64,000 nt of DNA from Vespula vulgaris (Eukaryota; Arthropoda; Insecta; Hymenoptera; Vespidae), in assembly GCF_905475345.1 (NCBI RefSeq), contig NC_066610.1, forward strand, positions 1,065,886 to 1,129,885. The letters run 5' to 3'. Below, piece after piece: positions 39,821 through 52,738 of this stretch (positions are counted from its first letter, which is position 1; the number at the start of each line of letters is the position of its first letter). A program made the position numbers and the translations under genes. The notes below the pieces were generated by a model. The model worked only from the letters and a program-made list of their open reading frames with translations. It did no database searches and was not told the DNA's origin.

Positions 39821-40343
39821 AACATTATTTTCGGTTCAATCCGAGAATAGTGTACGTGTAATAATTATACTGTATCAAATTGAATTTTGAATAGTCTGAA
39901 GAATTTTTAAAAGAAAACATTGATCTTCTGAACTTTCAATGTGATGAGTATTATTTTTATGAAACCATAGAATCTTTGCAAATAATGCCAATTGTTGAAT
40001 AATTTCATATAAATGGGAAAGTGTTCAGCGTGAAAAAGTGATTTCATTCACGAAGAATTCTGAAAAAAATGGTTATTAATTAGACTGGTCTTTTATTGAG
40101 TGCTGAAAGATAGTTTTGCTGAAATTAATCAATCTGGAAATTTATTTGTCAATAAGATTTGCGATTTATTGTAATGATAATAAGCAAAGAAATGTGAAAC
40201 CTTTTTTTTTTTTTTTTTTTTAGGAAAAGGAAAAGAATATGTACATGTAATTAATATTTGAGAAAAAGAAAGCAACAATTCAATTGTATTTGTATACCAT
40301 TGTACATTGTCGACTATCAAACAGTATTCTTCCTCGTTCATAT
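39821..40343. other. Intergenic remainder between genes 11 and 12
   Basis: AT-rich spacer related to those after genes 12-14, with a T20 homopolymer near 40202-40222. No coding remnant seen. Confidence 0.5.
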
Positions 40344-42731
40344 TTATTGCAACTTAAACAATACCATAGCGAATGAAAATGATGTGCGCATTAACTATTA
40401 AAACAGACAACGATTAGTACAATTAATTTAATGCAGATCAAAGACCACATATATTTAGATATATATATAAATAAAATTATAATAATAAAAAATATATAAA
40501 AAATATTAAAAAAAATAAAAAATATATAAAATTTGTTACCGAAGCAAACATATCGTGCGATATTTCTTTTGCACCCATCACAGTTAGATTACATATTTTC
40601 ATGCTGTTCATTGTCAAAATAAGTAACATCTTTTGCGATTTCAATGATAACAAGTAAAATGGAATTTGACAACTGCAAAAAAAACACAAATGATATTACA
40701 TAACACATATCATATTTCAAAGATATCATAAAATAATAAAAAAAAATGATCATTCACTAAGTATATACATCAGTGTTACTTAATTATTCAGTAGGTACAC
40801 AAATTCGTGCGGATTGATCGAAAATGAAAAGAAATGATGGAATTTTTTCTTTCGCGGAAATAAAAAGTCTCGATCAATATTTCGATCAATTCTTAGCTTG
40901 TGGACTTTGATCTATTCATGACTAGGAATTTGTTCGGAAAAAAAAAATTACCATATTTGTTGCATCTAATAAACGAAACAAGAAACAATATGAAAATGTA
41001 TATTTAATAAGAACCGTAAACCGCAAGAACTTGTAGATATTCGTCCAAATAAATACACGTACAATGCTATAAATACGTTCGCGCTGTGATCTATTAATTT
41101 TTGTCCAAGATAAAAATAAACATATATCAGAAAAACACATGCGATAACATAACATATGTTTGTCAAACCCTCAGTTTTGGTAATCCCCAAGGAAAAGAGT
41201 TGGAACATCTAAAGAAAAAATTATATTTCTATAAAACTCTTCGCGATACGATACGGTCATGTTTTAAGGTTAAAGAAATTTTTTTTAATTGTTAAATATT
41301 TAGGTGAAAAAAAATCTCTAATAATTACTTACATAAAAATAATCTATCATGATAGCAATCGATGCTAAGAACGTCGTAAACACTTGCAGTGTCTCGTAAA
41401 ACAATTTAATCAAATTGACAAATCTTGAAATAAATTAAAAGCCGAAATATCCAAACGTTAATATCAATATTCTTAAATTACAAATTTTATAAATAATTCA
41501 GATTTATCGTAGATTTATAAAATGTGATACAAACTCGATTGCGTTATTATAAAATTTTATGGTACCGATCATCCACTCGTTTTCCTCAACTAATTCAACG
41601 TCACTATTGGTGTAATAGATATTATTAGGTTCCATTTTAAATCTTTCATTTACTCTCCACCTGTAACGAATCAAACCAATTGCAAATTGCTTGTCATTGA
41701 AAATAACAAATTTTTCAATCGAATAATATTTCTACCATTCTTATCGATTACTCACACAACGATGTTAAACAGCGCACAGGAATGCTGTATAATCGCTACA
41801 AACATCGAATAATTAGCAATTCCAATGGTGGATATTATAAGAATAATTATATATTGTATAGAAACTCCCGACAAATAATATATTTGATTTTTCATTAAAT
41901 AATTAATATGGATTGGTAATATTAATTCACTTTGATTTATCGCACCAAAAGTGTATTGAGCAATCTTTAATAAAGATGGAAATATCAAAAAGGCATTATA
42001 CATATAAAACGAGACTGAAAAAGTATAAAAGCACTAATTAAAACTTATAATGAATATTTATATCAGACATTAAAACAATAATAACGTGTTCAAGTTAATT
42101 TAACCGTACTAGCGATAATAACCGTACAAAGTCTGCTTAAATGAGCATATTTTTTCAGTATAACTAATTCTGGTTTGTTAGCAAGATCGTTCCAATCGCA
42201 TTTGACTCTATGTAGAATGTTTCTCATCTAAAAATTGATTAATGTAACGATAACACTTGTTGCTTATAATCGAATTAAAAGACAAATAATATTTAACGAA
42301 ATACGAACAATTGCACCATTCGACAATAAATTATAATAACAAGATCCGAAGCATAATGTGGAAAGGGTCATTTCCAACAATTTGGCAATCGATTTTAATT
42401 TTCTATCTGACATTATTAGCGTATAAATCTAAATTAAAAATACGAAACCGCTGTATTATTACTTATATTTTATAAACAATGTGTAATATATTTTATAGAT
42501 TATTCCAAGTATAATACGTTTCATTCCGAAAAATTATATCTATTTAATTAATAATAAAATGGTCGGACACACGTTTACTATAAATCCAAGGGCTATCATA
42601 AGAATAATGAAAAGAACGTAAATTAGATGTTTATACGATGTTTGATATTGCCATAATCCAAGAATCCGAAAAAACCGACGATTGTAAGTATAATACTCGT
42701 TGTCTATATAGTCTTCCTCTTTCAAATTCAT
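40344..42731 (-). CDS. Odorant receptor gene 12 (7tm_6), nine exons, 400 aa
   Basis: Exons in coding order: 42573-42731, 42309-42428, 42110-42227, 41756-42014, 41535-41660, 41333-41423, 41063-41208, 40540-40672, 40344-40394. Start MNLKEEDYIDNEYYTYNR. Exon 3 opens MRNILHRVKCDW; exon 4 YTFGAINQSELILPIH and GIANYSMFVAIIQHSCALF; exon 7 MFQLFSLGITKTEGLTNI, which fixes the exon 7 acceptor for the whole array because the alternative inner AG is absent here; exon 8 CQIPFYLLSLKSQK; end FSFAMVLFKLQ. The aligned intron 1 donor is GTGTGT; a GTAAAC six bases earlier is in phase and would shorten exon 1 by two codons. The stop overlaps AATAAA. Confidence 0.89.
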
Positions 42732-43230
42732 ACTGACGACTGATTTGACTTCCTAACATCGATTGACACCAACCCCATTCTCCCATAGCTTCATTATATA
42801 TTCTAATTACTATTTCAGTGACTTCTTAATAGTTCAGTATAATTGAACAGTTTAGATATTATCTTTTTAAAATTTCTATAACTTGCTATACCTTTCTTAC
42901 ATTGTCGACCAATATTATACAATTAAAAGCCTGTGTATCTATCCAACGATTATTTCAGAATCTTACCCCATTTTTGCATATTAAAGTACTGCATCCCTTC
43001 TCCAGCAAGCGCATGCGCATTGCGATCTCACCCCTTGTTATCGACCCATTCTCTTACAGTTTACTTTCGTCACTCGAATGGGACGGACGTGTTCTGGACT
43101 TCAGCAAAAAAATTAAGTTAGTAATTAATACTCAATGTTAACAAGAGGGATGATAAATGATCGATCCATCCGAACAATTTTTCGTTTGTTTGAATAAACA
43201 AATTTGCACGGTGAGTTTCTTGAAACAGGT
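42732..43230. promoter_or_regulatory. Upstream module of gene 12
   Basis: GCATGCGC at 43011-43018, 280 bp upstream of the ATG; plus-strand donor GTGAGT at 43211 in GCACGGTGAGTTTCTTG. The base changes after the hexamer destroy TGAGTCA but not the donor. Confidence 0.6.
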
Positions 43231-43766
43231 CAATATTTTCGGTTTAATGGAGAATAGTCTATGTATAATAATTATATTTCATCAAATTGAATTTCGAATA
43301 GTGAAAACAATTTTTTAACGAAATCATCAATTTTCTGTGACTGCAATTGTGATGAATATTTTTTTTATTGTGACCATAGAATTTTTGCAAATGATGCCAA
43401 TTGTTGAATCATTCCAAAGAAAAATAGAAAAGCGTGCAACGTAAAAAATGATTTCATTCATGAAGAATTCAGGAAAAATGGTTAGTAATTAACGCAACTT
43501 TGACAGGGTACATCTTCTAGTTATTACTAAAAGATAGTTTTGCTGAAATAAATCGATTTTAAAAATTATCTGTCAATTAGGAAACACTAAGATCTGCAAT
43601 TTATTTTAATGATAATATATAGAGTAATGTAAAATCTTTTTTTCATGAAAGGGAAAGGAATATTAATAAATAAATATTATTAAGGAATAGAAAACAACAA
43701 TTTAACTGTATTTAGATAGTATTGTACAGCCATCGGCCATCAGAGAGTATTCTTCCTCATTTATAT
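43231..43766. other. Intergenic remainder between genes 12 and 13
   Basis: AT-rich spacer similar to those after genes 11 and 13. No coding remnant seen. Confidence 0.5.
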
Positions 43767-46052
43767 TTATTGCAATTTAAACAATACCATAGCAAATGAA
43801 AATGATGAGCGTATTAACTATTAAGACAGAAAACGATTAGTGTAATAAATTTAATTCAGATCAAAGTCTACATATATCTATATATGTATAAAATTTTTTA
43901 CCGAAGCAAACATATCGTGCGATATTTCTTTCACACCCACCACGGAGAGATTACATATTCTCATGCTGTTCATTATCAAAATAAGTAACATCTTTTGCGT
44001 TTTCAACGATAACAAATAAAATGGAATTTGACAACTGGAAAGAAAATGAATGATATTACATAATACATATTGTATTTCAAAGATACGATAGGATAATAAA
44101 AAAATAATTATTCAGTAATTATTCGTTAATAAATTCGTGCGGATTAATCGAATATGAAAAAAGATCGAATTCCTTCTTTCTCAAAAATAAAAAAGTCTTA
44201 AACAAGATTTCGTTTTATTCTTAGCTTGCGACCTGTGATCATTTCGTACCAAATTCAAAAATTATTAGAAAAAAAAATTACCATGTTCATTCCATTTACT
44301 AACGAAACAAGAAATATTATAATATGTATAAACATACATAATATTATAATGTATAAACAAACAACCAAATAAATATACATACAATGCTATAAATACATCC
44401 ACGCTGTGATCTATTAATTTTTGTCCAAGATAAAAATAAACATATATTACCACAATACATGCGATAATATAACAAATATTTGTCAGACCCTCAGTTTTGG
44501 TCATATCCAAGGAAAATAGTTGGAACATCTGAACAAAAAATCATTCTTCTATATTTCTCAATTTTTCACGATACGATACAGTTTTATATCAAAATGTAAC
44601 ATTTCTTTCTTATATACTTACATAAAAATAATATATAATGATTACTTACATAAAAATAAACTACCATGATAAAAAGCGATGCTAATAAAACTGTAAACAG
44701 TTGTATCGCCTCATAAAACAATTTAATCAAATTGACAAATCTTCAAGTAAGTCCGAAAACGATATATTCAAACGTTAAAATCAATATTCGTAAATTAATC
44801 ATTTTATATATAATCAAGATTTATCGTGGATTTATAAAATGTGATACAAACTCGATTGCGTTATTATAAAATTTTATGGTACCGATCATCCACTCGTTTT
44901 CCTCAACTAATTCAACGTCACTATTGGTATAATAGATATTATTAGGTTCCATTTTAAATCTTTCATTTACTCTCCACCTGTAACGAATCAAACCAATTGC
45001 AAATTGCTTGTCATTGCAAATAACAAATTTTTCAATCGAATAATATTTCTACCATTCTTATCGATTACTCACACAACGATGTTAAACAGTGCACAGGAAT
45101 GCTGTATAATCGCTACAAACATCGAATAATTAGCAATACCAATAGTGGATATTATAAGAATAATTACACATTCTATAAAAACTCCCGCGAAATAATATAA
45201 TTGATTTCTCATTAAATAATTAATATAGAATGGTAATATTAATTCACTTTGATTTATCGCACCAAAAGTGTATTGAGCAATCTTCAATAAAGATGGAAAT
45301 ATCAAAAAGGCATTATACATATAAAACGAGACTGAAAAAGTATAAAAGCACTAATTAAAACTTATAATGAATATTTATATCAGACATTAAAACAATAATA
45401 ACGTGTCCAAGTTAATTTAACCGTACTAGCGATAATAACCGTACAAAGTCTGCTTAAATGAGCATATTTTTTCAGTATAACTAATTCTGGTTTATTAGCA
45501 AGATCGTTCCAATCGCATTTGATTCTATGTAGAATGTTTCTCATCTAAAAATTGATTAGTGTAACGATAACACTTGTTGCTTATAATCGAATTAAAAGAC
45601 AAATAATATTTGACGAAATACGAACAATTGCACCATTCGACAATAAATTATAATAACAAGATCCGAAGCATAATATGGGAAGGATCATTTCCAACAATTT
45701 GGCAATCGATTTTAATTTTTTTTCTGACATTATTAGCGTATAAATCTAAATTAAAAATACGAAACCGCTGTATCATTATTTATATTTAATAAACAATTTG
45801 TAAATTTTGTTATAAATCATACTAAGTATAATTCGTTTCATCAGGAAAAATTTTATAAATTTAATTAATCTTAGATTGCTCAAAGATACTTACGCTTTGT
45901 ATAAATGCAATAGCTATCATAAGAATAATGAAAGAGACGTACATTAGATGTTTATACGATGTTTGATATTGCCATAATCCAAGGATCCGAAAAAACCGAC
46001 GATTGTAAGTATAATACTCGTTGTCTATATAGTCTTCCTCTTTCAAATTCAT
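43767..46052 (-). CDS. Odorant receptor gene 13 (7tm_6), nine exons, 400 aa
   Basis: Exons in coding order: 45894-46052, 45626-45745, 45427-45544, 45073-45331, 44852-44977, 44650-44740, 44383-44528, 43902-44034, 43767-43817. Near-copy of gene 12 over exons 1-5 (spacing 3321 bp), with exon 1 ending AIAFIQS and a normal donor GTAAGT. Exon 6 ends VYFY where every other gene has DYFY. A second copy of the exon 6 end plus donor lies 28 bases downstream (44616-44630), a possible alternative donor that would shift the frame. Exon 7 MFQLFSLDMTKTEGLTNI; exon 8 MRICNLSVVGVKEISHDM; exon 9 LIRSSFSFAMVLFKLQ. Stop overlaps AATAAA. Confidence 0.9.
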
Positions 46053-46550
46053 ACTGACGACTGATTTGACTTCCTAACATCGATTGACACCAACCCCATT
46101 CTCCCATAGCTTCATTATATATTCTAATTACTATTTCAGTGACTTCTTAATAGTTCAGTATAATTGAACAGTTTAGATATTATCTTTTTAAAATTTCTAT
46201 AACTTGCTATACCTTTCTTACATTGTCGGCCAATATTATACAATTAAAAACCTGTGTATCTATGCAACGATTATTTCAGAATCTTACCCCATTTTTGCAT
46301 ATTAAAGTACTGCATCCCTTCTCCAGCAAGCGCATGCGCATTGCGATCTCACCCCTTGTTATCGACCCATTCTCTTACAGTTTACTTTCGTCACTCGAAT
46401 GGGACGGACGTGTTCTGGACTTCAGCAAAAATATTAAGTTAGTAATTAATACTCAATGTTAACAAGAGGGATGATAAATGATCGATCCATCCGGACAATT
46501 TTTCGTTTGTTTGAATAAACAAATTTGCACGGTGAGTCTCTTGAAACAGG
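46053..46550. promoter_or_regulatory. Upstream module of gene 13
   Basis: GCATGCGC at 46332-46339, 280 bp upstream of the ATG; plus-strand donor GTGAGT at 46532 (GCACGGTGAGTCTCTTG). Near-identical to the gene 12 module. Confidence 0.6.
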
Positions 46551-47078
46551 TCAATATTTTCGGTTTAATGGAGAATAGTCTATGTATAATAATTGTATTT
46601 CATCAAATTGAATTTCGAATAGTGAAAACTATTTTTTAACGAAATCATCAATTTTCTGAAATTTTAATCGTGATGAGTATTTTTTTTAATGAGACCATAG
46701 AATTTTTCCAAATGATGCCAAATGTTGAATCATTTCAAAGAAAAGGAAAACCATGCAACGTAAAAAAATATTTTCATTCGTGAAGAATTTAGGAAACATG
46801 GTTACTAATATGACAGAGCACCTCTTCTAATTATTCTTGAAAGATAGTATTGCTGAAATTAATTAATTCTAAAATTTATTTATCAATAAGGAAACACTAA
46901 AATTTGCGATTCATTGTAATGATAATATACAGAGAAATACGAAAGCTTCTTTTTTAGGAAAGAGGAAAGTAAATGTAGAAGTAACTAACATTTCAGAAAA
47001 AGAAAACAACTATTCAACTGTATTTGTATACCATTGTACAGCCATCAGTCATCAAACAGTATTCTTCCTCATTTATAT
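46551..47078. other. Intergenic remainder between genes 13 and 14
   Basis: AT-rich spacer of the type found after genes 11 and 12. Its last 130 bases match those before gene 15. No coding remnant seen. Confidence 0.5.
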
Positions 47079-49387
47079 TTATTGCAATTTAAACAATACG
47101 ATAGCGAATGAAAATGACGAGCGCATTAACTATTAAGACAGACAACGATTAGAGTAATAAATTTAATTCAGATCAAAGTCTACATATATCTATATATGTA
47201 TAAAATTTTTTTACCAAAGCAAACATGTCGTGCGATATTTCTTTTACACCCACCACGGAGAGATTACATATTCTCATGCTGTTCATTATCAAAATAAGTA
47301 ACATCTTTTGCGTTTTCAACGATAACAAATAAAATGGAATTTGACAACTGGAAAGAAAATAAATGATATTACATAATACATATTGTGTTTTAAAGATACG
47401 GTAAGATAATAAATAAAATAATCATTCACTAAGTATATAAATCAGTGTCGACTGATCTAATATAAACAAAAAATCGAATTTCTACTTTTCCCAAATAAAA
47501 ATTCTCGATTAAAATTTTGATCAATTCTTAGCTTGCGGTCTTTTACGTTTTCATAATCAATTCATTTAGAATTTGATACAAAAAAAAATTACCATAATTG
47601 TTCCATCTAATAACGAAAAAAGAATGTGTATTTAATAAAAACTATAAAGGCACGAAATTATAGATATGCAACCAAATAAGTATACCTACAATGCTAAAAA
47701 TACGTCCGCACTGTGATTTATTAATTTCTGTCCAAGATATGCATAAAGATATATCAGCAAAATACTTCCAATAATATAACAAATATTTTTTAAACCTTCA
47801 GTTTTGTTTACCTCGAAAGAAAATAGCTGGGACATCTAGAGAAAAAATTTCTATTATTTTAATACTACATTTCTCGACTTTTCATATGATACAATTATCT
47901 ATGAAAATATAATACAGTTATGTATTAAAAATTAACATTTTTTTTTTGTTAAATACCTACATAAAAATAATATCTAACAATTACTTACATAAAAATAATC
48001 TAACATCACAGAAATCGACGCTATGAACATCACAAAGAGTTGTATTGTCTCGTAAAACAATTTAATCAATTTGACAAATCTTGAAATAAATCAAAAGACG
48101 AAATATTCAAACGTTAATATCAATATTCTTAAATAAAAAATTTTATATATAATTAAGATTTATCGTGGATTTATAAAATATGATACAAACTCGATTGCGT
48201 TATTATAAAATTTTATGGTACCGATGATCCACTCGTTTTCTTCAGCTAATTCAGCTTCACTATTGGCACAATAGAAACTATATGGTTCCGTTTTAAATTT
48301 TTCATTTATTCTCCATCTATAATGAATCAAAGAAGCTGCAAATTGCTTATCATTGCAAACGGCAGATTCTTCTGTCGAATAATATTTCTATCGTCCTTAT
48401 TGATTACTCACACAACGATGTTAAACAGCGCACAAGAATGCTGTATCACTGCTATAAACATCGAATAATTAGCAATTCCAATCGTGGATATCGCAAGAAT
48501 AATTACATATTCGATAGAAACACCCGCGAAATAATATATTTTGTTTTTCGTTAAATAACTATTATTCAGTGGTAAAATCAGTTCACTTTGATTTACCATA
48601 CCAAAAGTGTATTGACATATTCTCAACAAAGATGGAAATATCAAAAAAACCATGTAAGTATAAAACGAGACTGAAAATTAGAAAAGCATTAATTAAAATT
48701 TATAATGAATATTTATACCAGACGTTAAAACAATGATGTGTTTTAACGTTTATTTTACATTTATTATGTTATTTCAACCATACTGGCGATAATAACCGTA
48801 CAAAGTCTGCTTAAATGAGCATATTTTTTCAATATTACTAACTCCGGTTTGTTAGCAAGATCGTTCCAATCGCATTTGACTCTGTGTAGAATGTTTCTCA
48901 TCTAAAAATTGATTAATGTAACAATAGCACGTGTTATTTATAATTGGAATAAAAAACAAATAATGTTTAACGAAGTACAAACAATTGCACCGTTCGACAG
49001 TAAGTTGTAATAGCTTGATCCAAAGGATAATATGGGCAAGGTCGTTTGTAACAATTTGGCGACCGAATCTAATTTTTTTTCTGATATTATCAGATAATAT
49101 ATCTAGGTAAACAAACCCATAATATTGTTTAAATTTATATCATGTTTTTCAATAACATACAATATAATTGATTCTATTAAAGACTCATATAAAAATAATT
49201 ATATAATGTCCAAATAAATGACACTTACCTGATTAAGTGCACAGATGACTATGACAAAATTTAGGAAGCAAACGTAAAGAAGTTTTTTAAACGATGTTCG
49301 ATAGTCCCACAATCCAAGCATTCTAAATAATAGACAGTTGTAAACATAATACTTGTTATCGACATAGTCTTCCTCTCTCAAAAGCAT
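47079..49387 (-). CDS. Odorant receptor gene 14 (7tm_6), nine exons, 400 aa
   Basis: Exons in coding order: 49229-49387, 48983-49102, 48784-48901, 48412-48670, 48191-48316, 47989-48079, 47690-47835, 47215-47347, 47079-47129. Start MLLREEDYVDNKYYVYNC; exon 2 IYYLIISEKKLDSVAKLL with LSFGSSYYN (Ser where others have Cys twice); exon 4 YTFGMVNQSELILPLN, IQHSCALF; exon 5 WRINEKFKTEPYSFYC; exon 7 MSQLFSFEVNKTEGLKNI with GQKLINHSADVF; exon 9 LMRSSFSFAIVLFKLQ. Exons 1-6 and their introns are essentially the same as gene 15 at a spacing of 3351 bp. Intron 2 donor GTTTGT is weak. A second donor-like copy follows exon 6 at 47955-47960 (GTAGGT). Stop overlaps AATAAA. Confidence 0.91.
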
Positions 49388-49945
49388 ACTTCCGTCTGTT
49401 GTAACTTTCTAACAGCGACTGACTTCAACCCTCAATGTTTACACACGAAAGATCATTAAATATTCTATTCATTCCCCTTCTAATAAACTCTTAACCATTC
49501 ATTTCTAACGTAACCCTTAGAAATTGTTTTGCAATCGATACAGTCCGTAAAACTTTTGCAATATTCTATACCTTTCTTACATTTTCGGTCAGTATTATAC
49601 AATTAAACACCTGCGTCACTTCCCGACAATTATTTCATTTTGTTACCCTACCTTTGCATCGTAAAGTATTTCATCCCTTCTCCAGCAAGCGCAAGCGCGT
49701 TGCAAACGCACCCCTCCTTACCGTCATATTCTCACGCAGTTTGCTTTTGTCATTCGAACGTGACGGATGTGTCCTGGACTTCAACAAAAAAAAAAATGAA
49801 ATTAGTACTTAACATATCAATGTTATATTCCAACCGTTTCAATATTAACAAGAGTGATAATAAATGATCGTTCGATATTAATATCATCTGAACAATCATT
49901 CGTTTGTCAGGATAAACAAATTTTCAAGGTAAGTTACTTGAAATA
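49388..49945. promoter_or_regulatory. Upstream module of gene 14
   Basis: Core variant GCAAGCGC at 49691-49698, 304 bp upstream of the ATG, the only copy whose palindrome centre is broken. Plus-strand donor GTAAGT at 49929 (TTCAAGGTAAGTTACTTG), again without TGAGTCA. Confidence 0.6.
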
Positions 49946-50451
49946 AGCCAGCGTTATTTTCGGTTTTATGAGGAAAATGTGTAACTGTTATATATATACT
50001 TATACTGATCGAATAGTAGAAAGAATTTTTTAACCAGATCATTTATTCTCCGAGATTTCAAGGTGATGAGGATTCTTTTTAGCAAAATATTTACATATAA
50101 TGACAATTGATAAATTATTTCAAATAAAACAAATATTTTCCATGTAGAAAAATTAATTTCATTCGTCAGGATTTCAGAAAAAATGAATAGTAATTAACGC
50201 TATTTATTGATAACAGAGAGTTTTACTGAAATTAATCAATCCTAAAATATATGCGTCAATAATGAAACACTAAAATTTGTGATTCATTATAATGATAATA
50301 CATAGAGAAATGTAAAACCTTCTGTTTTAGGAAAGAGGAAAGTAAGTGTAGAAGTAACGAACATTTCAGAAAAAGAAAACAACTATTTAACTGTATTTGT
50401 ATACCATTGTACAGCCATCGGTCATCAAACAGTATTCTTCCTCATTTATAT
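49946..50451. other. Intergenic remainder between genes 14 and 15
   Basis: AT-rich spacer; from about 50330 to the gene it copies the region before gene 14 (46960-47078). No coding remnant seen. Confidence 0.5.
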
Positions 50452-52738
50452 TTATTGCAATTTAAACAATACCATAGCGAATGAAAATGACGAGCGCATT
50501 AACTATTAAGACAGACAACGATTAGAGTAATAAATTTAATTCAGATCAAAGTCTACATATATCTATATATGTATAAAATTTTTTTACCAAAGCAAACATG
50601 TCGTGCGATATTTCTTTTACACCCACCACGGAGAGATTACATATTCTCATGCTGTTCATTATCAAAATAAGTAACATCTTTTGCGTTTTCAACGATAACA
50701 AATAAAATGGAATTTGACAACTGGAAAGAAAATAAATGATATTACATAATACATATTGTATTTTAAAGATACGATAGGATAATAAAAAATAATTATTCAA
50801 TAATTATTCGTTAATAAATTCGTGCGGATTGATCGAATATGAAAAAAGATCGAATTTCTTCTTTCCCAAAAATAAAAAGTCTGAATCAAGGTTTTGTTCG
50901 ATTCCTACTTTGCGGTCTCTGATCTTTTCATGTTTCATTCGGAATTTGTTAGGAAAAAGAAAATTATCATATTTGTTCCATTTAATAACGAAACAAGAAA
51001 CAATATGATAATGTGTATTTAATAAGAACCGCAAACCGCACGAAATTGTAAACACTCGACCATATAAATACACATACAATGTTGTAAATACGTTCGCGCT
51101 GTGATCTATTAATTTTTGCCCAAAATAAAAATAAATATATATCAGAAAAAAACATGTGATAACATAACATGTATTTGCCAAACCTTCAGTGTGTTTTATC
51201 TCGAAGGAAAATAGTTGGACCATCTAAGGAAAAAATTATTTTTCTAAATATTCTTCCACGATACTATACAGGCATGTATTAAAAATTAACATTTTTTTGT
51301 TAAATACATACATAAAAATAATATCTAACGATTACTTACATAAAAATAATCTAACATCACAGAAATCGACGCTATGAACATCACAAAGAGTTGTATTGTC
51401 TCGTAAAACAATTTAATCAATTTGACAAATCTTGAAATAAATCAAAAGACAAAATATTCAAACGTTAATATCAATATTCTTAAATAAAAAATTTTATATA
51501 TAATTAAGATTTATCGTGGATTTATAAAATATGATACAAACTCGATTGCGTTATTATAAAATTTTATGGTACCGATGATCCACTCGTTTTCTTCAGCTAA
51601 TTCAGCTTCACTATTGGCACAATAGAAACTATATGGTTCCGTTTTAAATTTTTCATTTATTCTCCATCTATAATGAATCAAAGAAGCTGCAAATTGCTTA
51701 TCATTGCAAACGGCAGATTCTTCTGTCGAATAATATTTCTATCGTCCTTATTGATTACTCACACAACGATGTTAAACAGCGCACAAGAATGCTGTATCAC
51801 TGCTATAAACATCGAATAATTAGCAATTCCAATCGTGGATATCGCAAGAATAATTACATATTCGATAGAAACACCCGCGAAATAATATATTTTGTTTTTC
51901 GTTAAATAACTATTATTCAGTGGTAAAATCAGTTCACTTTGATTTACCATACCAAAAGTGTATTGACATATTCTCAACAAAGATGGAAATATCAAAAAAA
52001 CCATGTAAGTATAAAACGAGACTGAAAATTAGAAAAGCATTAATTAAAATTTATAATGAATATTTATACCAGACGTTAAAACAATGATGTGTTTTAACGT
52101 TTATTTTACATTTATTATGTTATTTCAACCATACTGGCGATAATAACCGTACAAAGTCTGCTTAAATGAGCATATTTTTTCAATATTACTAACTCCGGTT
52201 TGTTAGCAAGATCGTTCCAATCGCATTTGACTCTGTGTAGAATGTTTCTCATCTAAAAATTGATTAATGTAACAATAGCACGTGTTATTTATAATTGGAA
52301 TAAAAAACAAATAATGTTTAACGAAGTACAAACAATTGCACCGTTCGACAGTAAGTTGTAATAGCTTGATCCAAAGGATAATATGGGCAAGGTCGTTTGT
52401 AACAATTTGGCGACCGAATCTAATTTTTTTTCTGATATTATCAGATAATATATCTAGGTAAACAAACCCATAATATTGTTTAAATTTATATCATGTTTTT
52501 CAATAACATACAATATAATTGATTCTATTAAAGACTCATATAAAAATAATTATATAATGTCCAAATAAATGACACTTACCTGATTAAGTGCACAGATGAC
52601 TATGACAAAATTTAGGAAGCAAACGTAAAGAAGTTTCTTAAACGATGTTCGATAGTCCCACAATCCAAGCATTCTAAATAATAGACAGTTGTAAACATAA
52701 TACTTGTTATCGACATAGTCTTCCTCTCTCAAAAGCAT
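50452..52738 (-). CDS. Odorant receptor gene 15 (7tm_6), nine exons, 400 aa, mosaic of gene 14 and 12/13 types
   Basis: Exons in coding order: 52580-52738, 52334-52453, 52135-52252, 51763-52021, 51542-51667, 51340-51430, 51078-51223, 50588-50720, 50452-50502. Exons 1-6 give the same protein as gene 14, and introns match nearly base for base. Exon 7 differs strongly (MVQLFSFEIKHTEGLANT, GQKLIDHSANVF), and intron 7 resembles genes 12 and 13. Exon 8 is then again the gene 14 protein sequence, and exon 9 ends FSFAMVLFKLQ. The decoy donor after exon 6 is GTATGT at 51306-51311. If expressed, the two receptors differ only in exon 7 (around TM6) and one residue in exon 9. Stop overlaps AATAAA. Confidence 0.9.
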
